NCBI GenBank assembly: GCA_963693305.1 | Contig: OY855905.1 | Location: forward strand, 36,415,637 to 36,479,636 | DNA: 64,000 nucleotides | Source: Meandrina meandrites | Taxonomy: Eukaryota; Cnidaria; Anthozoa; Scleractinia; Meandrinidae | Direction of reading: 5' to 3' | In this document: piece after piece, positions 1 to 12,699 of the stretch | How the letters are laid out: each line of letters begins with the position of its first letter | Position numbering within the stretch: the stretch's first letter is position 1 | Position numbers and translations under genes: made by a program | Notes under the pieces: generated by a model | What the model saw: only the letters and a program-made list of their open reading frames with translations | Told to the model about the DNA's origin: nothing | The model's database searches: none

Positions 1-121
1 AGTTAAGTAGAAGTCAATTAATTTGCAGACATTTCTTTAGAAACCTATCGGTTGAAAATTAATGTTAGGGTATGAAGCATCTCTATGACAAAGTCGTAAC
101 AGTTCAGCCGTCTTGTTGACC

Positions 122-3100
122 ATGAACGTATTCGTGCTTTTATCAGCGAGTAGTTTTATCTACTTTACTTATAATATTTTAGATCAAGGCTTCTGCGAAG
201 CCACTCAGCTGGCTGGTCTTCAACGCGATCCGGACAAAAGGTTAAGATATGCGCAATTCATTGAACACTTTTATCACGTTCTTGACGTTCCAAAAATTGA
301 AGGAGTCGCTGTTCAAACCGGAAGACACTGCCTGCTGCTATGCGTAAAGAACGATCAGTGTTTTTCCACAAATGTTGGAGCTTTTTATCTTCCAACCGGA
401 AATATATCGTGCGAGTTACTGCCCACTGACAAGTACAATGCATCCGAGAAGTTTAAAGCGAATCATACTTTCCATCATTACAGCATTATGGTGAGTACCA
501 GTTACACCAAGTGTAATTGTTTCCCCTCTTGCATGATTTTTTTTGAACGAGTATGGTGCATGTACAGTTTTATGGAGATTCTATGTTATTTGCAACTGGC
601 AAACGTTTTACTGATAGCGAGTCAAGAGGTTCGAAGTACCTGACGAGTCCGCACTAACACCAGCGCCCATAAAAATTGACAAGGATCTCATCCAGTCACA
701 AATGTGGTGTGCAACCTCATACGTCAAATAGCGCGCGCTAATTTCTTGGTCTAAAACTGGTCTCGATCACGAAAGGTATACAGGAGGTCTAAATCTTGAA
801 TTTTTGTGAAATTTTCTCTTTTTATGTATTCTCTTGCAAGTTTTAAATTTTATTCTGGCCAAATTTCGAGATTTTTTCGCAGCTTTTTAAATTACTTCTC
901 GGTAGTTATGACGCCATGTTTTAGAAACCCTTCATTTTGTTGTCCGTTTAGCTTCTATTTGCTTACAAATACTGCTTCAGCTGGCTGACCACGGCAAGAT
1001 AAACTGAACAAGGTTTAAGTTTGTCTCATATTGTAGTTTAGGCCATTGCCGCTTTCAGAGGTTGTGAAATAACTTTTCAAAAAAGTAATAAAAGTTGTTA
1101 ACCAAAAACTAATAAAGCAATTCTTCAAATAAAACAAATTTAGAATGCAAACAGATGTCGATCCGTGGCGAATTAAGCTTCTACTTAACATCTGCCTGAA
1201 TATCATATGAAATACGTAAACGTCCGTGAACGGAACTTTCCAGATCTTTATTAAAACGAAAACGCTCAATAATTGAATTAATCAGTGACAATTCTGACTT
1301 TTCTGGATCGTTTAACAAGTACACATTGAGACATGAAATATTTCTAGCTGGTTCAAATATTTGTTAGTGCAGCAATACGAACAGGTCCTTTCTGTAATTT
1401 ACCATATTTACTGGAAGCAGCGTCTCTCCTGTTTAAGCGCTGCCGTGTATGTGATGAAAATTAAAATATATTAAATAACTGCTGCGCTTAAGCACCGCCC
1501 ATCTCTATAACATCTCGTTGGCTGTCGTCGCTTATTTAAAGCACTTAAACTCTGCAGCAGCGTTTATTCAATATAACAATAGAGTTTATGCAATTCGCGG
1601 GCGTAAATATGTTTTTGGCCCAACTCAGGGTCATTTTAGCTCTGAGCTCTAAGGAAACACAAAAACATATTTACACCCAAGAGCATCAACTCTATTTCTA
1701 TTATAATAATTTCTGAGGGCATTCAGGAAAGGAATCAAAACAGTAAGCGAATTTATCTTGAACACTGCCGGCGTCGAGTCGTCATTTATTTCTGATTGAA
1801 AACCAGGCTTATAAAAGTTTACAAAACTCGGCAGGAAACCGCAAAATTACTCAAAAAAATCTTTGCTCTTAAGTTCTCTTGAAAAGGAAATTAGAGAATT
1901 CTATAGAAAGCGAATAATAGTCGTAATAAAAATAATAATAATAATAACGAATTTTTAAACAGGATGGCCCTTCAGTACATGCGTACTGTTATCAAAGGGG
2001 TCCTGTGAAATGTCGTCATTGAAATGTGAAATGTCGTCATTGAAATGTGTTAAAATGAATCGTGTTGCAGGCTAAACCGGCAGTTTGGCATAAAATTAAG
2101 TCTAAGCGAGATTCGTTCGCTCGACGAAAACAAACTTTCATTCACATTGCTGCTGGATTCTTCTTCGAGTTTCTGTAATTCTTCTTCATCAAGCTGAGAA
2201 GACTGAGAATGTGCTTCCCCGTTAGGTTTCCAGTAATTTTGTCGTTGTAAAGCTCAATAACAGTTTGTAGTTGCAGATGCCAGCGCCACGACTCAAATTC
2301 AAATTCAGTGCTGCCAGCCAGCAAGAAAACGGCGCGAACAATTAAATGGTATTCAGTTCTGATTGGCTGGCTAAGTTATTTACTTGTTTCTGATTGGTCC
2401 ACGCTGAATTCGCCATTTTAGCCTGCAAAATACGCCGCAATGCCCGATGAAATAATTATAATGAGGCTCGCACCCAGCTTTGTCCCCAGGCCACTTCGTG
2501 CTATGCGAGTGAGCGGAGGAGGCTTGGAAACGAGTGCAGTCGCGCGTTCTCAGGCGAATTCTCGCGACAAGCATCCCAGCTCGCCGGCGACGACTGGGAA
2601 CAAGGCTGGCTTACACCATGATGCAGCTAGCTGACTCCGATCAGAAATGATGATTGACATTTTAATTGCTTTTTGGTTGCTGTTGTTGCTTTTTAGTAAA
2701 GAAAAGGGTGGTTATGTTTTACTCGAAAAACTCGAAACGACTTTTTTCGGCGAATTTTTGACAGGATCAATATAATAATAAGCGACTTCCTTGAAAGAAA
2801 AAACAAAAACAAACCGCTGTCCTTAAATAAGCACTGTTTAAAAAAAGTCAAAAACTTCAATAAGCACCACGATTAAAGTAACGTCCCGTGGGTTTTTCTA
2901 GCTGTCCGTTTAAGAGTGTTTTCGGATCAAAATAGATGCAGTACCTGAATTCCTGACGAGTTTCACCTACCGAGTTGCAGCCAAGGAAGGACCCCTTACG
3001 TTTTCATTCCGAGATTGAATGTCAGTTTCTCATCACGTTTTTCTGAAAGTGAAAGCCGAAGAGCAAAAATGACTTGTGTTCATATCTTTAGATATAAACT

Positions 3101-5096
3101 TTTTATTTAGAAGCTCAAATGTTTATTATTTTGTTGTTTTGTTTTTATCATTTATTTCATCCATACTATCGTAATTTCTTCTTTGATTGTTAGTTTAGTT
3201 TTCATTATAAAATACTTGACCAACACAATAGGGCAAATACGTAAAAGTACGAAAATACCTCGAAGCGTTCCGAAGCATGCCACGGAAAAATTAATTGAAA
3301 TATTTTTAGTATCTATTGTAATAGGCGATGGAAGCAATAAGTTAAAGATGATGTTGTAGAAGACAAAAAATATTCTTGACTCTCTACTCATTGCAAATGT
3401 TTACGAAGATGAACCGACGTTTTGCTAAAAAAATATGAACATTTCTGAAGACTGGTAAACCTTTCTGAACATAATTTATTTCTTCTCTTATTTTGGGCAT
3501 TTTTTTCATTGTTTTGTTACATGTATTTTAATCTTGACACGGTGGACTTTTACTAGGAACTATGTTCGAAACTATCTAAATAATTTCTAATCTTTCGTGT
3601 TTTCCAGAGTCCTTGTGAAAGTTTTCCTTGTCAGCACGGTGGAACCTGCCGAGCACTTTACGAGACAGATGACTACAACTGCACTTGTACACAAGACTAC
3701 ACCGGCAGAAACTGTGACACGCGCTTCGGTGAGTATCGTCGGTCTTTCACCTTATGTTCTCTATATAATCGTCTGAATTTTGCCAGACTAAAAAACAAAT
3801 TTTAAAAACAAACAGAATTATTATTTTTGTCTCTTTGCAAATGCCCAAATACGGCTACATTCACTGCTTTTTACAACATGCACTACTTCCTGCAAAAGCT
3901 TTCGTCATCTTTATGGCCTAATAACTAATTTGTTATCTTGATGTCATGTCGAGGTTCGTTTAAATTCAACGTGAATAGCAAAAACAATCACTCCGTTTTT
4001 CATAGCATTTATTTTTTTCTTATTTCTCAAGTATCACTTGCCATATCCTGCAAGAAGCACTACACATCGGGATTGACCTCCAGTGGAACCTACTACCTAA
4101 GTGTGTCAGGGCATTCTTTCCAGGTAAGAAAAGTGATTTCTATTACAGTGCCCTTGTTTATTAACAGTTACACTTCCAACAAAACCAATATCTTCTGTTT
4201 GAAATGGATATAGTCGAAGGCGTGACTTGGTAGTTGTCTTCTCAGCAAAAACAGAAGCAACATCGTTTTTTTTTATCATTTTTTGTCGAAGGACAATAGT
4301 GTGTGGTAGCCTTTAAACCGATGATGACAAAAAGAGATATCAGTGTTTTTGTTCATCCTTATGCTACGAATTACTACAGATTGTACTGTGTTCTGTGTAT
4401 ATAAGATTGACAGCCATTCTAATTGTTCATTATTAGGTATACTGTGACATGTCCTCTAACGGTGGTGGTTGGACTCTCATCTCACGTTTCTCCAATGCTG
4501 ACAGTGCAAACTGGATGCAGTCTAGCGGCAGCTGGTGGTATGACCGCACATCTTCATACGGCAGCGTTATCAGTCCATCAGATAACTACGACATGATATC
4601 ACCCGCATTCTGGCTTGTCAAAGGCAATTATATCAAAATAACCCGGAGTGATGACAGCTCTAACACAGCCTTGTTATACACCAGCAGCTGCACTGGCGGG
4701 AGAACCTTCAGAAGCTTTATAACAAGTTTCGGCAACTTTAGACATGGCACTGTGTGGAACAATGACGCATGCCGAGGGTCCTGCAACTCGTACTATGGGG
4801 GAAATTATTCATACACAGTGGGTTTCGGTTTAGCGGAATGCAGCGGCAGTCTTCAAAGTCGCAATCACCTGTCATTCTGGTGTGACTATGGAAGTAATGA
4901 TGGCAGAATTAATGGTGACGGATCCGTGATGATGATTGGCGGTGGTGGGGGCAGCGGTTCATGCAAATTCGCTAATCATGGGCTTGGTATTACAGAGGCT
5001 GATGACGCTAGGTTCGGCACAGGAAGCAGCGATGGAGACTTTGGCCACTTAGGCGATATGCCAGACAGTTATTCTCTTAATCTGTGGATTAAGTAG
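122..5096 (+). CDS. Gene 1: secreted PAN-EGF-fibrinogen/intelectin-like protein
   Basis: Four exons: 122-490, 3608-3728, 4032-4123, 4437-5096 (stop TAG). All borders are GT-AG and the phases agree (0, 1, 0), giving 413 aa. Exon 1 has a hydrophobic signal peptide (about residues 1-27) and a PAN/apple-like domain (CLLLC, then CFSTN, then CELL, ending FHHYSIM). Exon 2 is one EGF domain with six Cys. Exons 3-4 form a domain beginning ISCKKHYTSG, with [10 protein letters not shown], a Cys-rich middle, MMIGGGG and the C-terminus SLNLWIK; this resembles the fibrinogen/intelectin (X-lectin) fold. From memory, coral proteins of this layout are annotated as skeletal organic matrix-like, which I cannot check. 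The ATG at 122 is the first Met in frame. A polyadenylation signal lies at 5496-5501. Probably extracellular; the ligand is unknown. An upstream exon before position 1 cannot be excluded. Confidence 0.82.
491..3607 (+). other. Gene 1 intron 1
   Basis: A 3.1-kb intron from donor GTGAGT at 491 to acceptor TTTCCAG at 3601-3607. It holds a short (AAT)n tract near 1925-1947, an 18-bp tandem doublet (GTGAAATGTCGTCATTGAAAT-type, shortened here) near 2007-2047, an imperfect inverted repeat (separate entry) and a GC-rich patch at 2440-2640. No convincing extra exon was seen. Confidence 0.6.
1571..1707. repeat. Imperfect inverted repeat (foldback)
   Basis: Arms 1571-1616 and 1661-1707 are inverted copies; the inner ends match over GTAAATATGTTTTT. 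The spacer is about 44 bp. It is likely a small foldback or MITE-like element inside gene 1 intron 1. Confidence 0.6.
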
Positions 5097-5115
5097 CTTA
5101 GTTTATGCTTCAGTT

Positions 5116-5417
5116 TATACACCTGATTGAAGAAACGTTGACCGTGTGAAAGGCATAAGCCATGAACAATATGACCCAATGGTGTTCTCGGTAGACAGCA
5201 CTGGTAAGCTTAGTGATATTCCTTTTATTAATCATCAAGAGGTTTCTTTCTTTGAGAGCCTTAAGAGCATGATTTATGCAACCTGTCGTATTACCATGTT
5301 TATTCTGTCACAGACGATGATTATTTCTACAGATTTCCCAGTAAATATTTGGGTCGTATCGTTGATTGTTTATGCTTTTCATGATCATGGGTCAACGTTT
5401 CTTCAATCAGGTGTATA
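5116..5417. mobile_element. MITE-like element with 27-bp terminal inverted repeats
   Basis: Positions 5116-5142 and 5391-5417 are perfect inverted copies (inner sequence CACCTGATTGAAGAAACG). Each end can be read as TA followed by the TIR, which would fit a TA target duplication of the Tc1/mariner kind; that class is inference. It begins 20 bp after the gene 1 stop codon and ends before the AATAAA at 5496, so it probably lies in the 3' UTR. It has no transposase. Confidence 0.7.
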
Positions 5418-5495
5418 CTAGTACACGTTAAGTAATCTGTGAACATACTTGCACTTTTAAGCTAAACTGCCATACTTTATTAACCATTTTAATGG

Positions 5496-5501
5496 AATAA
5501 A
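5496..5501 (+). promoter_or_regulatory. Polyadenylation signal AATAAA of gene 1
   Basis: A canonical hexamer, 400 bp after the gene 1 stop, followed by an A-rich and T-rich stretch. It is the first clear signal downstream of the inserted inverted-repeat element. Confidence 0.5.
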
Positions 5502-8500
5502 AAAATATTTAAAAAAATTTTAACTTTAAAAGCAAAACTTCGTTCTAGTTCTGGTACACGTCAAAGTGTGCCTGATTAAACATAGGAAATCATTTTAATA
5601 AACACCGATAAAGAAAAGGACATCGAAGCTGACGTTCTTTTTCATTGGTACTGGGATTCTTTAACACCAGTGTTCAGTTGTTAATTTTGGTGATGGGAAA
5701 ATTATACTAGATAAAAAAACAACAATGAAATTGACTTGTTTTGTTTGTCAGTACGCTTAAGGGAAATATTTCAGCTTTTGCTATAAAAATGTATTCGATT
5801 GCCTGGATGTCTGAATGTCTGAGATCTCGCACCTTAACAATCTTTCATAGAAACTTGTGCTCCAACAAGTTAAAAAACTTTCTGGCAAGTTTCCTCTGTT
5901 TTAAACTTTACGCTTTTTAATTTCCCATAATGTATATGTTCATGCACTTACATTTCTACCTTGTTCTTTTGCTTCAGACATTTTTTAAAAACAAATTTTA
6001 GCCAAGTAAATAGACGAGCTCAAATTAACCTTTGTTTCTGAGTTTTTGAATTATCTTGCGAATCTCATTTGAATGTTATTGTAGTTCCGTTCAACCTAAT
6101 AATTTAAAAAAAAATGAATAGTACAAAGCAATTAGTTGCTTGATAAGCTCAATTCCACATTCGGTTTGTTTCTAAGTTTTCAGACAGCTGAATTATCTTG
6201 TGAATCTCATTTAATGTTACAGCTGTCGGGACTTGTAAAATCGCAATGATTTGATAAGGAATATAATGCAAACCAATCAGCAGCTTCATTTATATCGAGT
6301 TGTAACCTACTTGAGCGTGATACCAATAAAGCCTTAGTAAGCTAAAGAACAGTCTGTTGTTCTTAATGTAGGAATACAATATTGGTTTTTGATGACGGAG
6401 GGAGGATGGAAGGGGTGGTGGCTGTGACACTTTTATCCTTGTTTCTCTTTACTTCTCCAACCCACTGGTCACCTTAACGGTCTTCACATTGCTCATTCTA
6501 GCCCAAGGAGATTATATAGACGGTGGTAGCTGGGTGAAGGTCATCCGGGAGACAACTGAAAATCCGACAAGCCTGACATCAATTTTTTTTTGTTACTTTT
6601 GTTTTAGTTTTGCCATGCCAACGCATGAAGTTAACTATTACCCATAGGCTGTGGAGGCAAATTAACCGAATTGGCGAACATGGAACATTTGGAACATCTA
6701 CCTTTCGTTGGTGCACAAAATTGTCAGTCGCGTGCGTGTTACTGTGTAAAAATGAATAACACTGATGAAGGAAACATGACGATGGAAACAAATAAATAAC
6801 TAAGCAAACATGTAAAGCCTTTGCTGTCACCTCCATTGCTGTCCTCATTTATTTTAAAATATGTAACAAATTTTTGGAATGTTTCCGAATTTCTAAAACC
6901 TCTACTTTTTAAACCATTACTGCTCCAAGTAATTCGTTTGAAATTAATTATATGGGTTTTCATGAGCCCCGCGGGAAGTGAACACAATGGTTCATTTGAG
7001 CGAAACGGGTAGGTTTCATTCAGAGGCCAAAACTGATCTCGTGCGCGAAATTAAACGAAGGATTGTTTCAGTTTGGTAGGAAAACCTACCTCACCTCAGT
7101 TACATTGCAAAGGCTTCATTTTATTGGTTGACGAGTTTTGCAAATTACAAGCGGTAGCGGTGTTGTAGTGGACTAGGTTCTTCAGAGACGCAAAGATTCC
7201 ACTAATTCGGACGGCTCCCAGTTGAAGAGAGACAAGAACTAAACCTTCTCAAATCGTGCTTTAAAGCTACTGAGTTGCATGACAGCGAAGGGTGGCCTGA
7301 TTACCTCAAGTTAGATAAACAGGACTTTCTGGTTTGAGTATTTCTTTAACAAGAGATCCAGCAACAGGCAAACCAGGTAGTTTTATTTTTCATTGCGTGG
7401 TCCTCTGTAGCCTGCAGAGCACGCGTATTTTTTGGGCGCGATCGCTGACTACATTTCGACCGCCATCTTGGATGAATTTGCCCGCGCCCGTCCAGCATCC
7501 AAGATGGCGACTTAAGCACGATCGTTCAGTTTTTATTATTGAGTGTTCGGACGCCACAAACGCCTGCACTGCAAGCTAGGTCCTCTGCATCAAAACGTTT
7601 TTTTTTTAATATGTCAATAAGCTTTCATATTTTGTAAATAATTTTTTTTAAACAACAGAACATGTTTCAGGTTTTGAATTTCTCTGCATATGAAGAAAAC
7701 ATTTTCGTCTAATATCGAATTAATTTAAATTTTCTCGGTACAATAATTTATCATAAATTAAATATATTTTTCGATAGTCGATTATTGCTTCTGCTTTTTT
7801 GGCCAGTTTGAAGAAGAATATAACCAAAAAATTGATATAACCACAAAACGAACATAACTGAGATAGCAGAGCTTTTTGGCTACGAAAGAGCAGACAGTAT
7901 ATTTTCCTCCTGAAATTTATTTCGAGCCAGGGGAAAGAAGTTATTTGTTTGCCTTCATGAGCACGACTCAATGACACAACAACGAAGAGAATGGAAACGT
8001 ATGGGGCGACTTCGAAGGTGAAGCTTCCTGTCCATTACAGTAAGCCTCGATAGCTTTTCAGTGACGTTCATGCGCATACAAGATCGAGTCCTTGACAAAA
8101 TGCATCAGTCAGGGTTCGGAAGCTTTAAAGAAAACGAAAGGTGAGAGGGAAAAACGCTCACACGATGTTCCGAACATTCCGCGTAAATCTCTAACTCTAA
8201 AATCCCGCGTGCACTCAACCAAAAGCGACCTACTTGAAGCAAGTCTATCTCAAGTGTTATACTCTGTTAATAAACCCTCTGTTACTGTTATTGTAGCTGT
8301 AGGGAGATAAGGAGAAAACGATACTTGTGATACAGTTAGGAGAGTTAATATGTATGCAGATAACAATAGGTAAAAAAGGAAAAATAATACTTGTATTCTG
8401 TTTTCTTGACAAAGCAAGGGCACACGTTAGCCTTCTTATGCATGATGGAGATACCCATTACACGCTGGAGCCCATTCAATATTAATTTTTGAGAGTGGGA

Positions 8501-9489
8501 CGAGAAAGACCCTGTGATCGCAAGTCCTAGAAGTCCATTCATTTTCAAACTTTCCATCGCCTTTAATGCCCCTTGACGAAATCGGGTATTTTTCTTAATT
8601 CTTCATTCTCAGGACAAAACTAAAGATAGTGCTTTCTTTCATTAATGTCGGAAAGTAGGATAGTTAGTTATAAAAGAGACAATTGTGCTCAGAAATATAA
8701 ATATGTGATGAAAAAATAATGTGAAATGAGGTCAATGGTGTTTAGCTTGATTTTATTTTGGGATAGCCACATGCATGCCGATGCATGAACGTTATTTTTC
8801 AGGTAGACCCACCCTAAAGATAAATCATGAAGCCAAGCGCTAACAGCATTTTAAAACATGAATATAAAATAATTTGAAAAAATTTAGTAGTCCAAAAGAG
8901 ACAAAAGAAACTTACTAGATGTTTAAAATACTTTTCAAATGAAACTTACGCGGCTTATTAGTGTACCAATCTATCGGGGCATGTTCGTCACGTGATTCAA
9001 ATCTGAACTAGCAAATGAATATGTAAAAACTCATGCCTTGCCTGATTCCACATAAGTTCTTGTAAAATGAACATTCAACCCTACTACATCTTACAAAACA
9101 AAGTTCATAGTCACGTGCACGTGACTGATTCGAAATTCATCATACTCTTCTTACTAAACTTCAAAATCGTTGTTGATCTTGTCATTTATTGCGTCCTGAG
9201 ACAACGATTAAACATTCGTAGCTGAGGTATGAATGACATGCATTTGTTGAACTTTTTTTGTTGTGTATGCAGTCTGCGGCTCGCAGCAAAATCTGATGAA
9301 AGTGTTACTAGGATCCTCAACTGTCGCTTTTGTTTTTGTACAAACATTCGCTTCTAGCTGAAGGTAAGGGCGTGATTCCTTTAAATTCAGCGCATCGGGA
9401 ATATACAATGCTAAAAAAATGATAATAAAAAAACGCATGTGAGTGCATTGTTGAGTTGTAAAAGCACGCGGAAATTTTTAAGAACGGGA
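5502..9489. other. Intergenic stretch with no supported gene
   Basis: AT-rich sequence without spliced or long reading frames that I trust. It contains a short hairpin near 7471-7509 (GCCATCTTGGATG and its inverse) and a CACGTGCACGTG block near 9113. Short open frames here show no recognisable domain. Confidence 0.5.
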
Positions 9490-9660
9490 GGTAAGGTAAG
9501 GTAAGGTAAGGTAAGGTAAGGTAAGGTAAGGTAAGGTAAGGTAAGGTAAGGTAAGAAAACTTTATTTTACCAGGGTGGCCCATTCAGCAACGAGGCTGGT
9601 CTCCATTGGGGCGCTGGAACAATAAAATTATGTACAATATAAAGATGGTAAAAATATAAA
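9490..9660 (-). mobile_element. 3' end of a truncated non-LTR retrotransposon with (TTACC)13 tail
   Basis: Positions 9491-9555 are 13 uninterrupted copies of GTAAG/GGTAA. Read on the minus strand, unique sequence from about 9660 runs through GGTAAAATAAAGTTTTC and then into (TTACC)13. A short simple-repeat tail after an A/T-rich end is typical of LINE and SINE 3' ends in the L2/CR1/RTE groups. The element body is not coding and is strongly 5'-truncated; its family is not identifiable by eye. Confidence 0.5.
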
Positions 9661-11290
9661 AATTTGAACAAAAAAAACAAAAAAACTTTAAAAGCATTAA
9701 AACTAAAGCAAGCATTAAATGAAACTCCAAATAAAATTAAAATTTACAAATAAAAATGGTTAAGTGCATAGAGAAGTGCATAGAGAAGCACAAAGTTCAG
9801 CCGAGTGCTTCTCGCACTTTTCAAGTGTTCGTTAAAATTCTCAAGTGCTTATATAACTAAAAAATGCACAAGGATGAAGTTTTTTTCCCGTTGCGTCGTG
9901 AAACTACTCGAGCATCGGACAAACATTTACAGATTACGATAATTTTTCAAATCAGTCACTGTCTACTTCAAGGTTGTTTAGCCCAGTTAAATGTCTCGAA
10001 AGATGAAAAAAAAAATTGTCAGACTGTTCCTCACTGTAGATTTATAATTAAGCTGGGCTTTCTCTTATTGTTTTGGCTGCAAGTTTTGAAAAACTTTGCC
10101 GAGAAGACTGATTTTGACTATGAACTGTGATCACGCGCGCGAGTCACACCACGCAGTGACGTCATCTGTGTGTCTGTACTCTAAAAGATGACAGGCATCA
10201 ACCAATCACATCGCGCGCAGTATCTCAGTTATTGAACAAAACTCGATGAACCCCGCGCGTGACGTAAATCGTGTGCTTTATGGACCTATAATGAACTCAT
10301 ACTGACCAATCACAGCACGCGCAATTACTTGAACATTTTTTAAAATGCAATACAATACAATAAAATATAATATAATTTATTAACAAAATTAGTTGCAAGT
10401 CTAATACTATTAATAATTTAAAAACTAAATAACAAGACAAGTCACAGTCACAAAGGAACAATTTAAAAACTAAAACAGGGTGGAGGCAATTGATAATACG
10501 TGAATGTACAACTTGTGACTACCTGAATTTAAGCTAAAGATATAAATATTCTTGATCATCATTTCTCAAACTCATTAATTATTCATGAGCTGATGACCCA
10601 ATCAGCTCGCATCAATTGGGTCAGGTGCATGTATGTTGATACCCAATGAACATACCGATCAAGACACGGTAGATTAGTTCAAAAACTGATCAAGACACTG
10701 ATCAAGAAACTTGAATTTTAATCAGTCTTCCCTGACTTTTAATTAATGAATATTTATTAGTCCGTGGTAACCTTGAAAAACAACTCATGAAATCGGAAAT
10801 AATGCTAACAACAGATACCGTAGGATACTAAATACTATTTTATAAATTGTTTTTGGTGGATACCACTCTTCGTTCCTTTTGCTCTACTTCAATGACAAAT
10901 TTGCTTTGCCAACAATTCAGAGTCGAACGCGTCGAAACCCAAGCAAATTGTAATCTCTAAACGAGCCTCCTGAAAGAATGGACATTTTTCTCCACCCGAG
11001 TTCCTCGCCATTGTTTAAAAACGTTAACACGTATTTGTTTTTATACCTTGTTGACGGGGAATACTGCTTTCTTGACTTAATTTTCTTCCTCGTAAATCAT
11101 TTCGGCTCCTAAACCACGCGCTCCTTCCTTGCTCATGGCCGGGACGCTAATGAATCATGCATGCAATCGCGTTCTTACAGAAAAGGGCACAAATTTGACA
11201 CTGCATAATTTCTTATTGTTTCACTTGACAAAACATGTCACTGCATAATTTCCTATTGTTTCATTTGAGAAGCCAGCTCAAAAACTCGTG
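9661..11290. other. AT-rich intergenic stretch, no gene seen
   Basis: A-rich sequence at 9640-9760 and a run of ATACAATACAATAAAATATAAT at 10346-10375 (shortened) suggest further degraded retroelement tails. No coding region is supported. Confidence 0.4.
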
Positions 11291-11294
11291 CTTC

Positions 11295-11449
11295 GTTTTT
11301 CATCAGGGGTTCCAAACACCTCGAAACAATAAAAGCACTCCGCCTTCGGCGTCGTGCTTTCATTTGTTTCTCGGTGTTTGGAACCCCTGATGAAAAACTT
11401 GCACTCGTTTTTGTCTCGTGTCGTCATGACGTTGTCATGACGACACGAG
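11295..11449. repeat. Double palindrome (foldback element)
   Basis: Two nested hairpins lie side by side. Arms 11295-11340 and 11352-11398 are near-perfect inverse copies around TTCGGCG. Arms 11415-11430 (CTCGTGTCGTCATGAC) and 11434-11449 are perfect, with a 3-nt loop. A 16-bp motif, TTTGCTTTGTGAGGCC, is then directly repeated near 11497 and 11558. It is probably a non-autonomous foldback transposon. Confidence 0.75.
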
Positions 11450-11840
11450 AATATGCGAGGGGGAGAAGGTGCATTCCAAGGTGCATTCCATGCGCGTTTG
11501 CTTTGTGAGGCCGCGGAATTTTCCCGCCATGTCAATATTTTTCCCGCCATGTCAAGATTTGCTTTGTGAGGCCGCCGGATTTTGTGCGTGTTGTGAAAGA
11601 ACAAATAATTTTTGTTTATAAGTAGGAGTTCAAAAATATTGCTGCATTGAAAGTTTTTTGCTTTTCTGCTGGTTCATTGTAATCGTTTGTCGGTTTGGAG
11701 TGTTTATTATAAATGGCTTTTTAGTTGAACAGAATTGAACTTTAATTTAAGGGAAAATCGCGGCGTAGAATGTAAAGCAGTGAAAGAGATGTATTAAATT
11801 TGAGCAGTTTTATTAGGTGAAATTTTTGTACATTTTTTAA

Positions 11841-12215
11841 ATGGAATGGTTGAGACAATTAGGAGAGAGTGTTTCATTTATGAACTTGCAGCGAACGCAA
11901 ATTCTTAGTGGTCCAACAAGCAATATAAATGGAACAGAAATAAGGCCCCTTTTAGCTGGCGACAGTGCCTATTCACTAACGAACTGGCTAGTGAAACCCT
12001 ACCCGGACAGAGGACGCCTGACTCAGGAGCAGAGAAAGTTAAAACCTAAAGTTCGGTGCGCTACGATCTGTAGTGGAATGAGCATTTGGCATGTTGAAAG
12101 TTCATTGGAGAATTGCGTTGAAAAAGGTTGGACAAAAAACGAACATCCTAAAAAAGACTATGATTGCTACGTGAGTTTTGCACAACAATTGTATGTATCG
12201 TTTCAATAACAGAAG
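11841..12215 (+). pseudogene. PIF/Harbinger transposase remnant (DDE nuclease C-terminal part)
   Basis: The frame reads LAGDSAYSLTNWLVKPYP followed by RGRLTQEQRK, the conserved block around the second catalytic Asp of Harbinger-type DDE transposases. After about 12050 the homology continues in another frame as LRSVVE, stop, AFGMLKVHWRIALKKV and then VLHNNC, the usual block around the catalytic Glu. So there is a frameshift plus in-frame stops, and the N-terminal half is missing. A Myb-like remnant follows on the opposite strand, the normal partner gene of Harbinger elements. Inactive. Confidence 0.72.
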
Positions 12216-12266
12216 ATAAACGATTAGATAAAGACAATTATTTTGATGCTAAATCTTTTAAAAATG

Positions 12267-12678
12267 TCAACTATGGCGTTTGTTTGTTCCCATTTGCCTG
12301 CTCTGGGCGTCACGGAACATTTCAGCTGATCGTTCAAATCTTCCGTTGTCCTGTTCCATACTCTTTTCACACATTTCCATAAAAGAACTCTGCATGCCAG
12401 TCTGGAGCCGTACTTTCTCGCCTTTCTTTACTCAAGATGTTGAAATAGGGGAAGCCTTCTTTAATTTTCTGAATTCCATCTTTTCCAGTCGAGCGAGATC
12501 GCTGCCTGAACTCGTACTCTAGATTCTGCTGCCGTTTCTTCACCTGCTGTAGCATTCTCTGGCTTTCTGGACACCTTTCTTTATACTTGCAACTGAAGAC
12601 TGAGGCGATGGCATGCTTCTTGTCAGTAGAATTGGTGATCATCGAGAAATGTTTATCAGTACGCCGAGATAAAATCAT
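12267..12678 (-). pseudogene. Myb/SANT-like DNA-binding protein of a Harbinger element
   Basis: On the minus strand an ATG at 12678 opens 103 codons. The segment VKKRQQNLEYEFRQRSRS followed by EGFPYFNIL matches the third helix and the FPYFD-type end of Myb/SANT-like (trihelix) domains used by PIF/Harbinger transposons. A frameshift near 12390 leads into a Glu/Met/Arg-rich tail (MEMCEKSMEQDN) typical of these proteins, ending at TGA near 12267. Its convergent placement next to the transposase remnant supports the call; each alone would be weaker. The N-terminal part of the Myb domain is not evident. Confidence 0.55.
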
Positions 12679-12699
12679 TTTAAGTCAGCTGCGTTAGGG

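Noticed and set aside
2142..2324. Minus-strand frame and a neighbouring Glu/Ser-rich frame in gene 1 intron 1
   Set aside because: Some resemblance in composition to transposon-encoded proteins, but no motif that I can name.
11278..11604. Minus-strand 108-codon frame
   Set aside because: It runs through the palindromes and has repeated segments caused by them.
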